From: Schaedlerella glycyrrhizinilytica_A
Lineage (GTDB): Bacteria > Bacillota > Clostridia > Lachnospirales > Lachnospiraceae
Assembly: GCF_042852765.1 (NCBI RefSeq)
Contig: NZ_AP031414.1
Length of the DNA: 64,000 nt
Reading direction: 5' to 3' (one strand)
Shown here: positions 1-8,539 of the stretch, piece by piece
How the letters are laid out: each line of letters opens with the position of its first letter
How positions within the stretch are numbered: position 1 is the first letter of the stretch
The notes under the pieces: model-generated
The model's input: only the letters and a program-made list of their open reading frames with translations
What the model was told of the DNA's origin: nothing
Databases searched by the model: none
Position numbers and translations under genes: made by a program

Positions 1-72
1 CCGCTTGCGAATCCGTCAGATATGCCGTATGATAAAGAAAATATGTTTTTTCATCTAAGGAGGTTCTCATGA
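1..72 (+). CDS. C-terminal end of an unidentified upstream gene (partial)
   Basis: The frame beginning at base 1 is open for 23 codons and ends in TGA at 70-72. That stop overlaps the ATG of the aldehyde dehydrogenase in an ATGA arrangement, which is typical of translationally coupled genes. The fragment is too short to recognise. A second frame is open to position 57, so the choice rests only on the overlap. Confidence 0.35.
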   Translation, partial: PLANPSDMPYDKENMFFHLRRFS

Positions 73-1448
73 ATCAACAGGAAATCCATTCGATCGTAAC
101 CACACAGCGGCGTTTTTTCTTCAGCGGCAAAACACAGTCCGTTGACACAAGAATTGCCGCCTTAAAAAATTTACAATGTGCTATTCAAAAATATGAGCCG
201 GAAATCAACGCCGCACTCCGCCGCGATCTGGGAAAAAGTCCCTTTGAGAGCTATATGTGCGAGGTCGGTCTTACTTTAAGCGAGATCAGCTATATGCTCC
301 GTCACATCCGCTCCTTTGCAAAAGAAAAAGCTGTACGCACGCCATTGGCGCAATTTGCATCCCGTAGTTTTCGGAAACCATCTCCGTATGGTGTTACATT
401 GATCATGAGTCCATGGAACTATCCGTTTCTTTTGACCATCGATCCTCTTGTCGATGCGATCGCGGCCGGAAATACTGCCGTCGTAAAGCCAAGTGCCTAT
501 TCGCCTGCCACAAGCGGGATCATCCAAAAACTGCTGTCCGAATGTTTTGACAAGTCCTATGTATCCGTCGTTACCGGAGGGCGCGCTGAGAATACCTGCC
601 TTTTAAATGAACATTTTGATTATATTTTCTTTACCGGAAGTCAGGCTGTCGGAAAAGAAGTCATGCGACGCGCTGCCGAACATCTCACGCCGGTCACACT
701 GGAATTGGGCGGCAAAAGTCCCTGCATCGTCGATGCCACCGCAGATTTAAAACTGGCTGCCAGACGCATCGTGTTCGGCAAATTCTTAAACTGCGGACAA
801 ACCTGTGTCGCACCGGATTATATTTACTGCGATGCCAAGGTCAGAGATGCTCTGACTTCAGAACTAAAACTCCAGATCCGAAAGCAATTCGGAAAGCATC
901 CGCTTTCGAATCCAAATTACGGAAATATGATCAGTGAAAAACATTTTGACCGGATTCAGGAGCTGATCGATCCCGAAAAAACAATTTTCGGTGGAAACAC
1001 GGATCGCGCTCTCCTCAAAATCGAACCGACTTTACTTTCTCCGGCGACTTTCGATGATCCCGTTATGCAGGAAGAAATCTTCGGTCCTCTTCTCCCCATC
1101 GTAACCTTTGATACTCTGGATGAGGCGATCCGAAAGATCAACTCCATGCAGCACCCGCTGGCGCTTTATCTCTTCTCCCAAAACCGAAGCGCCGCCCGCA
1201 GAGTCATGACGCTCTGCGGATTCGGCGGCGGATGCATCAACGATACGATCATTCACCTTGCCACCAGTGAAATGGGCTTCGGCGGGTTCGGTGAAAGCGG
1301 AATGGGATCTTATCACGGAAAAGATGGATTCCTGACCTTTTCTCATATGAAAAGTATCGTGGATAAAAAGACCTGGATCGATCTTCCATTCCGCTATCAG
1401 CCCTATCGGAAATCTTACGCGCATCTTCTCCGACATTTTCTAAAATAG
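69..1448 (+). CDS. NAD(P)-dependent aldehyde dehydrogenase, class 3 type
   Basis: Cytoplasmic enzyme that oxidises an aldehyde to a carboxylate. At 459 residues it matches the short class 3/fatty-aldehyde group rather than the 500-residue class 1/2 enzymes. Visible motifs are the Rossmann-side SPWNYPF segment, the VTLELGGKSP segment with the general-base Glu, and NCGQTC with the catalytic Cys. Near the C-terminus lies the EEIFGP motif. An AAGGAGG site sits 5 nt before the ATG, and that ATG overlaps the stop of a possible upstream gene. The substrate cannot be told from sequence; a fatty or aromatic aldehyde is plausible for this subgroup. Confidence 0.93.
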   Translation: MNQQEIHSIVTTQRRFFFSGKTQSVDTRIAALKNLQCAIQKYEPEINAALRRDLGKSPFESYMCEVGLTLSEISYMLRHIRSFAKEKAVRTPLAQFASRSFRKPSPYGVTLIMSPWNYPFLLTIDPLVDAIAAGNTAVVKPSAYSPATSGIIQKLLSECFDKSYVSVVTGGRAENTCLLNEHFDYIFFTGSQAVGKEVMRRAAEHLTPVTLELGGKSPCIVDATADLKLAARRIVFGKFLNCGQTCVAPDYIYCDAKVRDALTSELKLQIRKQFGKHPLSNPNYGNMISEKHFDRIQELIDPEKTIFGGNTDRALLKIEPTLLSPATFDDPVMQEEIFGPLLPIVTFDTLDEAIRKINSMQHPLALYLFSQNRSAARRVMTLCGFGGGCINDTIIHLATSEMGFGGFGESGMGSYHGKDGFLTFSHMKSIVDKKTWIDLPFRYQPYRKSYAHLLRHFLK

Positions 1449-1459
1449 CGTTCACTTCT

Positions 1460-1484
1460 CCGGCAGCCTGCGTCAGGCTGCCGG
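1460..1484. terminator. Hairpin between convergent genes
   Basis: A perfect 11-bp inverted repeat (CCGGCAGCCTG / CAGGCTGCCGG, 3-nt loop) lies between the stop of the aldehyde dehydrogenase and the overlapping end of the pseudokinase gene. The T tract is weak on both sides, so it may act as a bidirectional but inefficient terminator. Confidence 0.5.
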
Positions 1485-2957
1485 ATCTTCTGTCTTGACC
1501 GATCCGTTCTCCGCAGGCGTCGTTTCTTCCTGTGATGCGCTTTCCGGCGCAGGATTCTCCTGTGCGATGTTCTCCTGTTCTGTATTTTCCTGCGCCTCTT
1601 TCCCGGTACTCTCTTCTGTATTTCCCAGCAAATGAAACGTTTCCTCCAGTTGTATGTAGGATTCTGTTTCTTTCAAAAACGGATATCTTTGCACCAGATT
1701 TTTCGCTTCTTGTTGTCGTTCTTCCTTTTTCACCGTCTCACACTGATAAATTGTTTTCAAATATGCCGTCTGGATCTCCTTGGACTCCGAAAATCGTGCA
1801 GAGGCCTCCCGCCCCGTTTCGAGAGCCGCCTGGCTGTCGCCGCATTCCTCTTCTAATTGAATACGCTTCATATATATTTCCCGTAAACGTTCGGTGTCCG
1901 TCTCGGTACGGCATAATTCCCGGTACACATCCAATGCCTGTTCCGTCTGTTTTTCTCTGATATATGCCTCTCCCAGACAGCGCAGAACTTCTCGTTTGAT
2001 ATTTTCTCCGCATCGAATCACCTCCCGATTGCCCTCCGACGTCTGAAATGCAAGCTGCTCTCCCAACGCCGCCGCTACCTGCCTGTCCAATCCGGCACTA
2101 TTTTGCACGGCATCTCCCGCATGCTCTCCCACTGTACTTTCCGCCGACTGTTCCGCAGTATTTTTTTCCATGTCTGCGTTTTCCACGCCTGCTTTTCCCA
2201 CGTTGTCTGTCTCCGCCGAATTTACACTCTGACTGCTCCCGTCTTCCGCATTCACCAGTTCCATCCGGGACTGCATTCTCTCCCCACGTTCCTCCCGCTC
2301 AGCCAATGTCCGGTACATCACACTCCCTGCCGCAAGAAATAAAACACATGCAGACACTGCTATTCCACGTATTTTCCGCCTGTCACCCGGATTCCTCACA
2401 ACAGGAAGATCTCTCTGGATCTGTCCGAATTCCTGATAAACCCGCTTCGGATCTTCGCTGAGACATTTTTCCGTTATCCGATAAAGTTTCCGGCTTTCAC
2501 CGCGTGTCAACGGCGGATCAGGAATCGTACTCGCCATCAAAAACTGTACCGTCTTCCCAAATCCGTAAAAATCCGCAAACAATCGTGTATGATCTCTGAT
2601 GTGGAGCAGTGGTTTCACAAAATGATTGCGCATCGCCCTCTTTTGCATATTCTTTAACACAAACGCATTACTCTGTGCATCCAGATCCAGAAGCATGATC
2701 TGTCCGTCCCGTGTGATCATCACACTGTACGGATTCACATAACGATAGCACTGCCCGCTCCGGCATCGATGAAAGCGCTCCAACTGCTGTGCAAGCTGTC
2801 TGATCCATCCAAACACCTCCTCTTTTTCCACTTCCGGACACCGTCTGACCCGATCGATCAAAAGTTCTCCCTGAACACAATCCATCGCCGGATGCCACCG
2901 GTTCCCATGTTCCATAAAACGTATGATTTCATAATTTTCCGCAGCCGATTTAAACAC
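1473..2957 (-). CDS. Membrane-anchored pseudokinase with extracytoplasmic helical-repeat domain
   Basis: Residues about 15-185 resemble the C-lobe of Ser/Thr kinases, but the Gly-rich loop and VAIK lysine are missing. The HRD motif reads YRY and DFG reads DLD, so catalysis is unlikely. One membrane segment follows (about 203-221). Then comes a Glu/Ser/Gln-rich linker and a region (about 320-450) with TPR-like helical pairs. The last 45 residues are again Glu/Gln/Pro-rich. Pseudokinase plus single TM recalls EssB/YukC of type VII secretion, but no other such gene is nearby. The open frame begins with GTG at 2957, which almost touches its AGAGAGGAG site. The ATG at residue 15 is an alternative start. 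Confidence 0.75.
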   Translation of the reverse strand: MFKSAAENYEIIRFMEHGNRWHPAMDCVQGELLIDRVRRCPEVEKEEVFGWIRQLAQQLERFHRCRSGQCYRYVNPYSVMITRDGQIMLLDLDAQSNAFVLKNMQKRAMRNHFVKPLLHIRDHTRLFADFYGFGKTVQFLMASTIPDPPLTRGESRKLYRITEKCLSEDPKRVYQEFGQIQRDLPVVRNPGDRRKIRGIAVSACVLFLAAGSVMYRTLAEREERGERMQSRMELVNAEDGSSQSVNSAETDNVGKAGVENADMEKNTAEQSAESTVGEHAGDAVQNSAGLDRQVAAALGEQLAFQTSEGNREVIRCGENIKREVLRCLGEAYIREKQTEQALDVYRELCRTETDTERLREIYMKRIQLEEECGDSQAALETGREASARFSESKEIQTAYLKTIYQCETVKKEERQQEAKNLVQRYPFLKETESYIQLEETFHLLGNTEESTGKEAQENTEQENIAQENPAPESASQEETTPAENGSVKTEDPAA

Positions 2958-3131
2958 TCCTCTCTTTCGTTTTTAAACATGCCATTCTTTTTCTCTGTAC
3001 TGAAAATCTGATCAGAAGCGATCTTGAAAGTAGATTTTTCAGATTTGTTATCAGAATAGTTGTATCATACACGATTCTTTCTCTTTACGCAAGTGTTTTT
3101 GTGCATTTTATCTATTATACTATTTTTATCG

Positions 3132-3160
3132 TTTACAAATTAGTTATTATGCACTAAAAT
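3132..3160 (+). promoter_or_regulatory. Promoter of pfp
   Basis: TTTACA and TAAAAT are separated by 17 nt, about 45 nt before the pfp start codon, in an AT-rich stretch. Confidence 0.6.
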
Positions 3161-3206
3161 ATGGATATGACACATTGCAAAATATGAGCGATTCGGAGGT
3201 ATCAAC

Positions 3207-4439
3207 ATGAAAGGAAATGTTATCGTAGGACAATCCGGCGGTCCAACCGCCGCTATCAACTCAAGCCTCGCAGGAGTATACCGCACTGCCCGGGACCGCG
3301 GTGCGGGCAAGGTATACGGTATGCTGCACGGGATCCAGGGGCTGCTGCAGGAACGTTATATCGATCTCTCAGAGTACATTACGTCCGATCTGGATACAGA
3401 GCTTTTAAAGCGGACTCCGGCAGCCTTTCTCGGCTCCTGTCGTTATAAACTTCCGGAAATCCATGAAGACCGGGCAGTATACGATAAGATTTTTGAGATT
3501 CTGGAAAAGTTAAATATTGAAGCCTTTATTTATATCGGCGGTAATGATTCCATGGACACGATCAAGAAGTTATCGGATTATGCCATCGTAACCGGTTTCC
3601 CGACCCGTTTTGTCGGCTGTCCGAAAACCATTGACAACGATCTGGCGCTGACCGACCATACACCGGGATACGGAAGCGCCGCCAAATATATCGGTACTTC
3701 GGTCAAGGAGATCATCCGCGACAGTTTCTCACTGGAATACAGCAAAGGTCTTGTTTCCATTGTGGAGATCATGGGACGTAATGCCGGGTGGCTGACCGGC
3801 GCCGCCGCGCTCGCACAAGGGGAAGACTGTACCGGTCCGGATCTCATTTATCTTCCGGAACTTCCATTTGATGTGGAAAAATTCGGTGAAAAAGTACGTG
3901 ATCTTCTGGCAAAGAAATCATCCGTAGTTGTCGCCGTATCCGAGGGGATCCGGCTTGCTGACGGAAGATATGTATGCGAACTCGGACAGAGCATTGATTT
4001 TGTCGATGCATTCGGACACAAACAGCTCTCCGGAACCGCAAACTACCTTGCGAGTTACATAGCCGGAGAGATTGGCTGCAAAACGCGCGCGATCGAATTA
4101 AGTACCCTGCAGCGTGCAGCCTCCCACTGTTCTTCACGCGTGGATATTCTGGAAGCTTATCAGGTAGGCGGAGCCGCTGTCAAAGCCGCTGACGAGGGAG
4201 ACTCCGGAAAGATGGTCGTACTACAGAGATTATCCGACGATCCTTATCAGGCAAGCACGGAAGTCAAAGATGTGCACAAAATTGCAAATGACGAGAAGCT
4301 TGTTCCGCGAAGCTGGGTCAATGAAGAGGGCGACTATGTAACCGAAGATTTCATCAGCTATGTACGTCCGCTGATCCAAGGAGACGTTTCTCCGGTTGTG
4401 GTGGACGGTATCCCAAGGCATCTGTATCGCCAGCCTTGA
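3207..4439 (+). CDS. pfp: Pyrophosphate-dependent 6-phosphofructokinase
   Basis: Glycolytic enzyme that phosphorylates fructose 6-phosphate with PPi instead of ATP and is reversible. The 410-residue chain has the phosphate loop near the start (GQSGGPTAAIN). GGNDSMDT carries Asp where ATP enzymes carry Gly, and GCPKTIDND carries Lys in place of the ATP-type Gly. These two substitutions are the accepted markers of PPi use. EIMGRNAGW is the fructose 6-phosphate loop. GGAGG lies 9 nt before the ATG. It is monocistronic, with its own promoter and a repeat hairpin downstream. Confidence 0.95.
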   Translation: MKGNVIVGQSGGPTAAINSSLAGVYRTARDRGAGKVYGMLHGIQGLLQERYIDLSEYITSDLDTELLKRTPAAFLGSCRYKLPEIHEDRAVYDKIFEILEKLNIEAFIYIGGNDSMDTIKKLSDYAIVTGFPTRFVGCPKTIDNDLALTDHTPGYGSAAKYIGTSVKEIIRDSFSLEYSKGLVSIVEIMGRNAGWLTGAAALAQGEDCTGPDLIYLPELPFDVEKFGEKVRDLLAKKSSVVVAVSEGIRLADGRYVCELGQSIDFVDAFGHKQLSGTANYLASYIAGEIGCKTRAIELSTLQRAASHCSSRVDILEAYQVGGAAVKAADEGDSGKMVVLQRLSDDPYQASTEVKDVHKIANDEKLVPRSWVNEEGDYVTEDFISYVRPLIQGDVSPVVVDGIPRHLYRQP

Positions 4440-4480
4440 TCACCAGCTCACCATTGTGCACTGACGCAGTCTTTCATTTC

Positions 4481-4517
4481 AATCACCGGAAGTGCCAAAA
4501 GGCACATTCCGGGATTG
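4481..4517 (+). repeat. Double-hairpin repeat, truncated copy 1 (first hairpin only)
   Basis: This contains only the first half of the 85-nt element described at 4732 and 22555: a stem CCGGAA.GTGCC / GGCAC.TTCCGG with an AAAA loop. A T-rich run follows after about 12 nt, so this copy may also act as the pfp terminator. Confidence 0.75.
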
Positions 4518-4553
4518 GAAAGCACGATTTTTTTACTTTTTTCAAAAAAACTA

Positions 4554-4582
4554 TTGACATCTTTGTACAAAACCATTATACT
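4554..4582 (+). promoter_or_regulatory. Promoter of tRNA-Arg
   Basis: Consensus TTGACA, 17-nt spacer and TATACT, ending 29 nt before the tRNA. Confidence 0.8.
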
Positions 4583-4611
4583 AATACTTGCTTTGAGCGA
4601 GACTCAAGCAT

Positions 4612-4685
4612 GTGCGCGTAGCTCAGCTGGATAGAGCGTCTGGCTACGGACCAGAAGGTCGGGAGTTCGAATCTTCTCGCGCACG
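4612..4685 (+). tRNA. tRNA-Arg (ACG)
   Basis: A full cloverleaf can be drawn. The acceptor is GTGCGCG/CGCGCAC, and the anticodon loop CTACGGA gives ACG. The T arm contains GTTCGAAT, the discriminator is G and CCA is not encoded. It is a single-gene transcript with its own promoter and terminator. Confidence 0.95.
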
Positions 4686-4687
4686 TT

Positions 4688-4717
4688 AAGCCTGTGGATT
4701 TCCCACAGGCTTTTTTG
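4688..4717 (+). terminator. Terminator of tRNA-Arg
   Basis: Stem AAGCCTGTGG/CCCACAGGCTT with a short loop, followed directly by a T run. Confidence 0.9.
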
Positions 4718-4731
4718 TTTCCTTTCATTCG

Positions 4732-4815
4732 AATCACCGGAAGTGCCAAAAGGCACATTCCGGGATCGTAAGCAGTCGCCAAGGTCTCGGGCAAGCCGGA
4801 CTTTGGCTCGTCGCC
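4732..4815 (+). repeat. Double-hairpin repeat, full copy 2
   Basis: About 85 nt, nearly identical to 22555-22639. Hairpin 1 is CCGGAA.GTGCC/GGCAC.TTCCGG. Hairpin 2 pairs GCCAA, GTC and CGGGC with GCCCG, GAC and TTGGC, with bulged A residues. This copy lacks one C in hairpin 2. It lies between the terminators of convergent tRNA-Arg and trpS. Confidence 0.8.
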
Positions 4816-4901
4816 CATACAACAAACGATCCGCTACAGACTGCTTCGCCTATATTCTATCCCTTTTCCGCCCGCTGTCCGCCGTAATCACTCTCATACA
4901 A

Positions 4902-4938
4902 TCGAAAAGAGCAGACGTTTTCCACATCTGCCCTCTCA
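4902..4938 (-). terminator. Terminator of the PAP2-trpS transcript
   Basis: On the minus strand, AGAGGGCAGA pairs with TCTGCTCT and is followed by TTTTC, just past the trpS stop. Confidence 0.65.
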
Positions 4939-4959
4939 TTTTTCTTAGTTATTCACATA

Positions 4960-6042
4960 TTAACGAAACTTCTCCACCTGACTGTTGATCAATTCCTGAT
5001 CGTCAAAGTAGTTGATCTTCATCGCTGCTTTTACATCCTGTAAAGTCTTCGCCGCAACCGCCTCGGCTTTTTCACTTCCCTTGCGAAGGATCTCATATAC
5101 ATACGGAATATCTTTCTGATATTCTTTTCTGCGATTCCGGATCGGTTCCAACTCAGTCTGCAGAACATTGTTGAGGAAGCGCTTTACTTTCATATCGCCG
5201 AGACCGCCACGCTGATAATGATCTTTCAATTCCTGCAGCGACTGATATTCCGGGAGAAATTCCTCAAAATGCTCCGGTCTGCAGAATGCATCCAGATAAG
5301 TAAATACGGTATTGCCCTCCAGTTTGCCCGGATCCGATACTTTAATATGAGTCGGATCGGTAAACATACTGAACACTTTCTTCTGGATCTCATCCGGTTC
5401 TTCCGACAGATAAATACAGTTGCCGAGCGACTTGCTCATCTTCGCCTTTCCGTCAATTCCCGGAAGACGCAGACACGCCTGATTCTCCGGAAGCAGGATC
5501 TCCGGCTCAACCAATGTATCGCCATATACAGAATTAAACTTTCTTACGATCTCTTTTGTCTGCTCCAGCATCGGAAGCTGATCTTCCCCTACCGGAACCG
5601 TCGTCGCCTTAAACGCGGTGATATCCGCCGCCTGACTGATCGGATATGTAAAGAATCCGACCGGGATGCTCGCTTCAAAATTACGCATCTGGATCTCTGA
5701 TTTCACCGTCGGATTCCGCTGCAGACGTGATACCGTCACCAGATTCATATAGTAGAACGACAATTCGCAAAGTTCCGGAATCTGCGACTGGATAAACAGC
5801 GTAGATTTCTCCGGATCCAGACCGCACGCAAGATAGTCCAGCGCAACCTCAATGATATTCTGGCGCACTTTCTCCGGATTGTCGGCATTATCCGTCAACG
5901 CCTGCGCATCCGCGATCATAATGAAAATATCGTCAAAATCCCCTGTATTCTGAAGTTCCACTCTCCGACGCAGAGAACCGACATAGTGTCCGACATGCAG
6001 TCTCCCCGTCGGTCTGTCTCCCGTCAACATAATCTTTCCCAT
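4960..6042 (-). CDS. trpS: Tryptophanyl-tRNA synthetase
   Basis: Class I aminoacyl-tRNA synthetase charging tRNA-Trp. The HIGH signature appears as GRLHVGH near residue 13, and KMSKS as AKMSKSLGN around residue 205. The 360-residue length fits the bacterial family, and AGGAGG precedes the ATG. It is second in a transcript behind the PAP2 gene with a gap of only 45 nt. No T-box leader fits in front of it, unlike many Firmicute trpS genes. Confidence 0.96.
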   Translation of the reverse strand: MGKIMLTGDRPTGRLHVGHYVGSLRRRVELQNTGDFDDIFIMIADAQALTDNADNPEKVRQNIIEVALDYLACGLDPEKSTLFIQSQIPELCELSFYYMNLVTVSRLQRNPTVKSEIQMRNFEASIPVGFFTYPISQAADITAFKATTVPVGEDQLPMLEQTKEIVRKFNSVYGDTLVEPEILLPENQACLRLPGIDGKAKMSKSLGNCIYLSEEPDEIQKKVFSMFTDPTHIKVSDPGKLEGNTVFTYLDAFCRPEHFEEFLPEYQSLQELKDHYQRGGLGDMKVKRFLNNVLQTELEPIRNRRKEYQKDIPYVYEILRKGSEKAEAVAAKTLQDVKAAMKINYFDDQELINSQVEKFR

Positions 6043-6087
6043 AACATGTTCCTCCTCACACTTCTGTGTCCTTTTTCATTTCCCTTT

Positions 6088-6774
6088 TTATTTGCTGAAT
6101 ACAGTACTCTTCTTCTGCCGCTCCAGCTTCGGAACTTTCTTGTGTTCCGTTACATATACAATCTGATACAATGCATATGCCAGCACAAACGCGGCGATCA
6201 CATCGTAAATCGAATGTTGTTTCAAAAACATCGTCGCCAGGATGATCAGCCCTGCCAGAACATAAGACGCCCCGCTGATCACGCGGTGTTTCTGCAATGT
6301 CTCACTGTTATAAATTGCAATACACGCTGCAAGAGAGTTAAACACATGCAGGCTCGGAAATACATTCGTCGGCGTATCCGCCTGATAAAGCATCCTCACC
6401 ATGTCTACAAACACATTGTCTCTTGCGAAAAAATGCGGGCGTAGTTCCAGACCATTCGGCACAAGTGTCGAAATGATCAAAAAGATCGTCATCCCGATAA
6501 AGCTTAGCTTCGCAAGTTTGTAAAATCCGTCCACATCCGTAAAGAAAAAATACAGAAAAACCACAGCGATAAATACAAACCACAGCAGATAGGGCACGAT
6601 AAAGTACTCGACAAACGGGATCTTCTCATCGATCCATGAATGGATCACATAATAATTCTCCGTCACCTGACTCTCCAGATACAAAAACCACGGTACATAT
6701 AACAGGATATAACTAAACACCCATGCATGCTTATACTTCTTCAAAAGCTCCGCAATCCTCTTCTTTTTGCTCAT
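6088..6774 (-). CDS. PAP2-family membrane phosphatase
   Basis: Polytopic membrane protein (228 residues, about six membrane segments) that probably dephosphorylates a lipid or isoprenoid phosphate. PAP2 motif residues are visible as FPSLHVF (around residue 142) and the late KQHSIYDVIAAFVLA with the active-site His and the supporting Asp. The N-terminus is Lys/Arg-rich and cytoplasmic. It is first in a two-gene transcript with trpS and has its own promoter. Members of this group range from phosphatidylglycerophosphatase-like to undecaprenyl-PP phosphatases, and the substrate is not determinable here. Confidence 0.85.
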   Translation of the reverse strand: MSKKKRIAELLKKYKHAWVFSYILLYVPWFLYLESQVTENYYVIHSWIDEKIPFVEYFIVPYLLWFVFIAVVFLYFFFTDVDGFYKLAKLSFIGMTIFLIISTLVPNGLELRPHFFARDNVFVDMVRMLYQADTPTNVFPSLHVFNSLAACIAIYNSETLQKHRVISGASYVLAGLIILATMFLKQHSIYDVIAAFVLAYALYQIVYVTEHKKVPKLERQKKSTVFSK

Positions 6775-6862
6775 CTTTTACACTCCCTTGAGGCGAAATC
6801 GATCTCATACCGATCAGTCAAATCCTGCTCCCCCTGTTCACCTGTCAATTTAACTGTTTCCG

Positions 6863-6891
6863 ATTATAACACGATTTCATACCAACAACAA
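6863..6891 (-). promoter_or_regulatory. Promoter of PAP2-trpS
   Basis: On the minus strand, TTGTTG is followed by 17 nt and a perfect TATAAT, about 90 nt before the PAP2 start. Confidence 0.65.
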
Positions 6892-6950
6892 GGAGGTTCA
6901 TAAAAGCTTAACAATTTTTCAGATCGTCCGCGAAACTCTTCTTCCACACT

Positions 6951-7871
6951 TTACGGAACGATCACGCGGATCTGAACAGGAAGCAGATGCGCGCCCATTT
7001 CCTGTTCGATCTCCACGTTCTCTCCGTCTGTATGTATCGGCGCCGCTTTTTCAAAATGAATCGCGGCTTCCCGGCACTGAAACAGATCGATCCCCCGGAA
7101 TTTGGTATGTTTCCCCTTGAACGCCGTCGGCAGGCAGAACAAGATTTTCCATTTTGAGATCCCCGAAATGACGATCACGTCCAAAAGCCCGTCGTCGATC
7201 CGTGCATCCGGACAAAAACGGAATCCGCCGCCCTCATACGGGTGGTTCATAACCGCCGCAAAAAATGTCCTTTCAAACCGTTTCTTCTGTTTTCCGTCGA
7301 TCAGGATTTCCGATGTACAGATTGGTTCCCGGATCATCTGGTTCAACGCAACGCCCAGATAAGTCAGTTTTCCCAGTCCGACTTTGTTCAATATCTTTTT
7401 TAGTTTGGAACGATTGACCTGATGACATACCGCCGCATCGAAACCGATCCCTGCACTCACCGCAAACCGATATTGCTTTTCACCGCATTCGATCACCCCG
7501 AGATCCATTTTCCGCTCCTGCGCACGCCGCCGTATACTTTCCCACGCTTTCTGCGGATCGGTCGGGATCTTCAGCGCACGGGTAAAATCATTGCCGGATC
7601 CGGTCGGAATATATCCGAACACAACTTTGCTGCAGTCCAATATCCCATTGATCACCTCATTCACCGTACCGTCTCCGCCCAGCGCAACGATCAGATGCTC
7701 CTCTCCGTCTGCTGTCATTTCCGCCGCAAACTCCTCCGCCTGTCCCGCATACTCCGTGCATCGGGCTTCAAAATCGATCCCGTCGTTCTCCAAGATCTGT
7801 TTTAAATCCTCCCAGACACGCGCACCTCTCCCGGAACGCGCTTTCGGGTTCACAATAAACTGGTACTTCAC
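6951..7871 (-). CDS. Diacylglycerol/lipid kinase, YegS/BmrU family
   Basis: Soluble or peripheral lipid kinase of 306 residues. The N-terminal catalytic domain shows the phosphate-binding NPKARSGRGARVW segment, the nucleotide motif GGDGTVNEVING (around residue 65) and the GSGNDFTRAL motif. The C-terminal beta-sandwich ends in IHTDGE, as in DgkB/YegS enzymes. It probably phosphorylates diacylglycerol or a related lipid for phospholipid recycling. It lies 56 nt downstream of the TetR gene and is probably on the same transcript. Confidence 0.92.
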   Translation of the reverse strand: MKYQFIVNPKARSGRGARVWEDLKQILENDGIDFEARCTEYAGQAEEFAAEMTADGEEHLIVALGGDGTVNEVINGILDCSKVVFGYIPTGSGNDFTRALKIPTDPQKAWESIRRRAQERKMDLGVIECGEKQYRFAVSAGIGFDAAVCHQVNRSKLKKILNKVGLGKLTYLGVALNQMIREPICTSEILIDGKQKKRFERTFFAAVMNHPYEGGGFRFCPDARIDDGLLDVIVISGISKWKILFCLPTAFKGKHTKFRGIDLFQCREAAIHFEKAAPIHTDGENVEIEQEMGAHLLPVQIRVIVP

Positions 7872-7927
7872 ATTCTACCTCTCTTCTCCGTCTCCTCTTT
7901 TGTCTTGCCTCCGGACTTCTTTTTCTG

Positions 7928-8539
7928 TCACTTGGGTGACACAACGGTACTGTCCAGATATTTTCCGAGAGACCGGCGCATATTCCCCTCAAAATCTGTC
8001 TCTCCCTGATGCAGACACCACTCAAATACATTTCCGATAACGATCATCCGGATATCGGTCGTGAACTCTTCGATCGCTACATTCAGCCGGGCAACGCCCG
8101 CCTCGATCGCTTTTTCCACATAAGTCTGCACGGTCACGATCGGATACGGACGCTCCGTCCGGATCACCGGATTCAGCGCCTGATTTTTCGGATTGTAATA
8201 TCCTGCCATAAATTCAACGCCCAGTTCCCGGCAATATTCCACATAATTCAAATATACGCGGATGATCGCGATCTTGACCTCCTCCGAATTATCCGGAAGA
8301 TCGAGCAGATCCGGATTGATACTCGGCTGTTCTTCTATATAATAAGAAAGAAGATCGTCTTTCGTCTTGAAATGATGATAAAAACTTCCGTTGGAAACTC
8401 CCGCTTCCTCGCAGATATTTTTGATCGACAGTTCTTCATATCCTTTCTTCTGCAGGATCTGTTTTGCTGCCCGGAAAATTCGCGCCTTTGTTTCTTTTGA
8501 TTTTTTCTGCTGTTTCGACAGCTCTGTCTGCTCACTCAT
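7928..8539 (-). CDS. TetR-family transcriptional regulator
   Basis: A 203-residue regulator with an N-terminal helix-turn-helix (about residues 15-60, with IKNICEEAGVSNGSFYHHFKTKDDLL) and a divergent ligand domain. I chose the start at MSEQTEL. AGGAGA lies 8-10 nt upstream, and the ATG overlaps the stop of sfsA-mutY as ATGAGTGA, so the two are translationally coupled. A longer reading to 8623 would run deep into the fusion gene. It may sense a lipid-like ligand, since the lipid kinase follows, but this is an inference. Confidence 0.9.
   Translation of the reverse strand: MSEQTELSKQQKKSKETKARIFRAAKQILQKKGYEELSIKNICEEAGVSNGSFYHHFKTKDDLLSYYIEEQPSINPDLLDLPDNSEEVKIAIIRVYLNYVEYCRELGVEFMAGYYNPKNQALNPVIRTERPYPIVTVQTYVEKAIEAGVARLNVAIEEFTTDIRMIVIGNVFEWCLHQGETDFEGNMRRSLGKYLDSTVVSPK

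Noticed and set aside
1473..2957. Active PASTA-type Ser/Thr kinase
   Set aside because: No Gly loop, no VAIK Lys, and the HRD Asp is replaced. The outer part has no PASTA repeats.
4576..4825. Minus-strand frames containing CARRFELPTFW-like sequences
   Set aside because: They are antisense readings of tRNA-Arg and of the double-hairpin repeat. The same peptide stretch recurs at the other repeat copy only because the DNA is repeated.
4960..6100. T-box leader before trpS
   Set aside because: The gene follows the PAP2 gene by 45 nt, which leaves no room for a T-box, and no AGGGTGGNACCGCG-like sequence is present.
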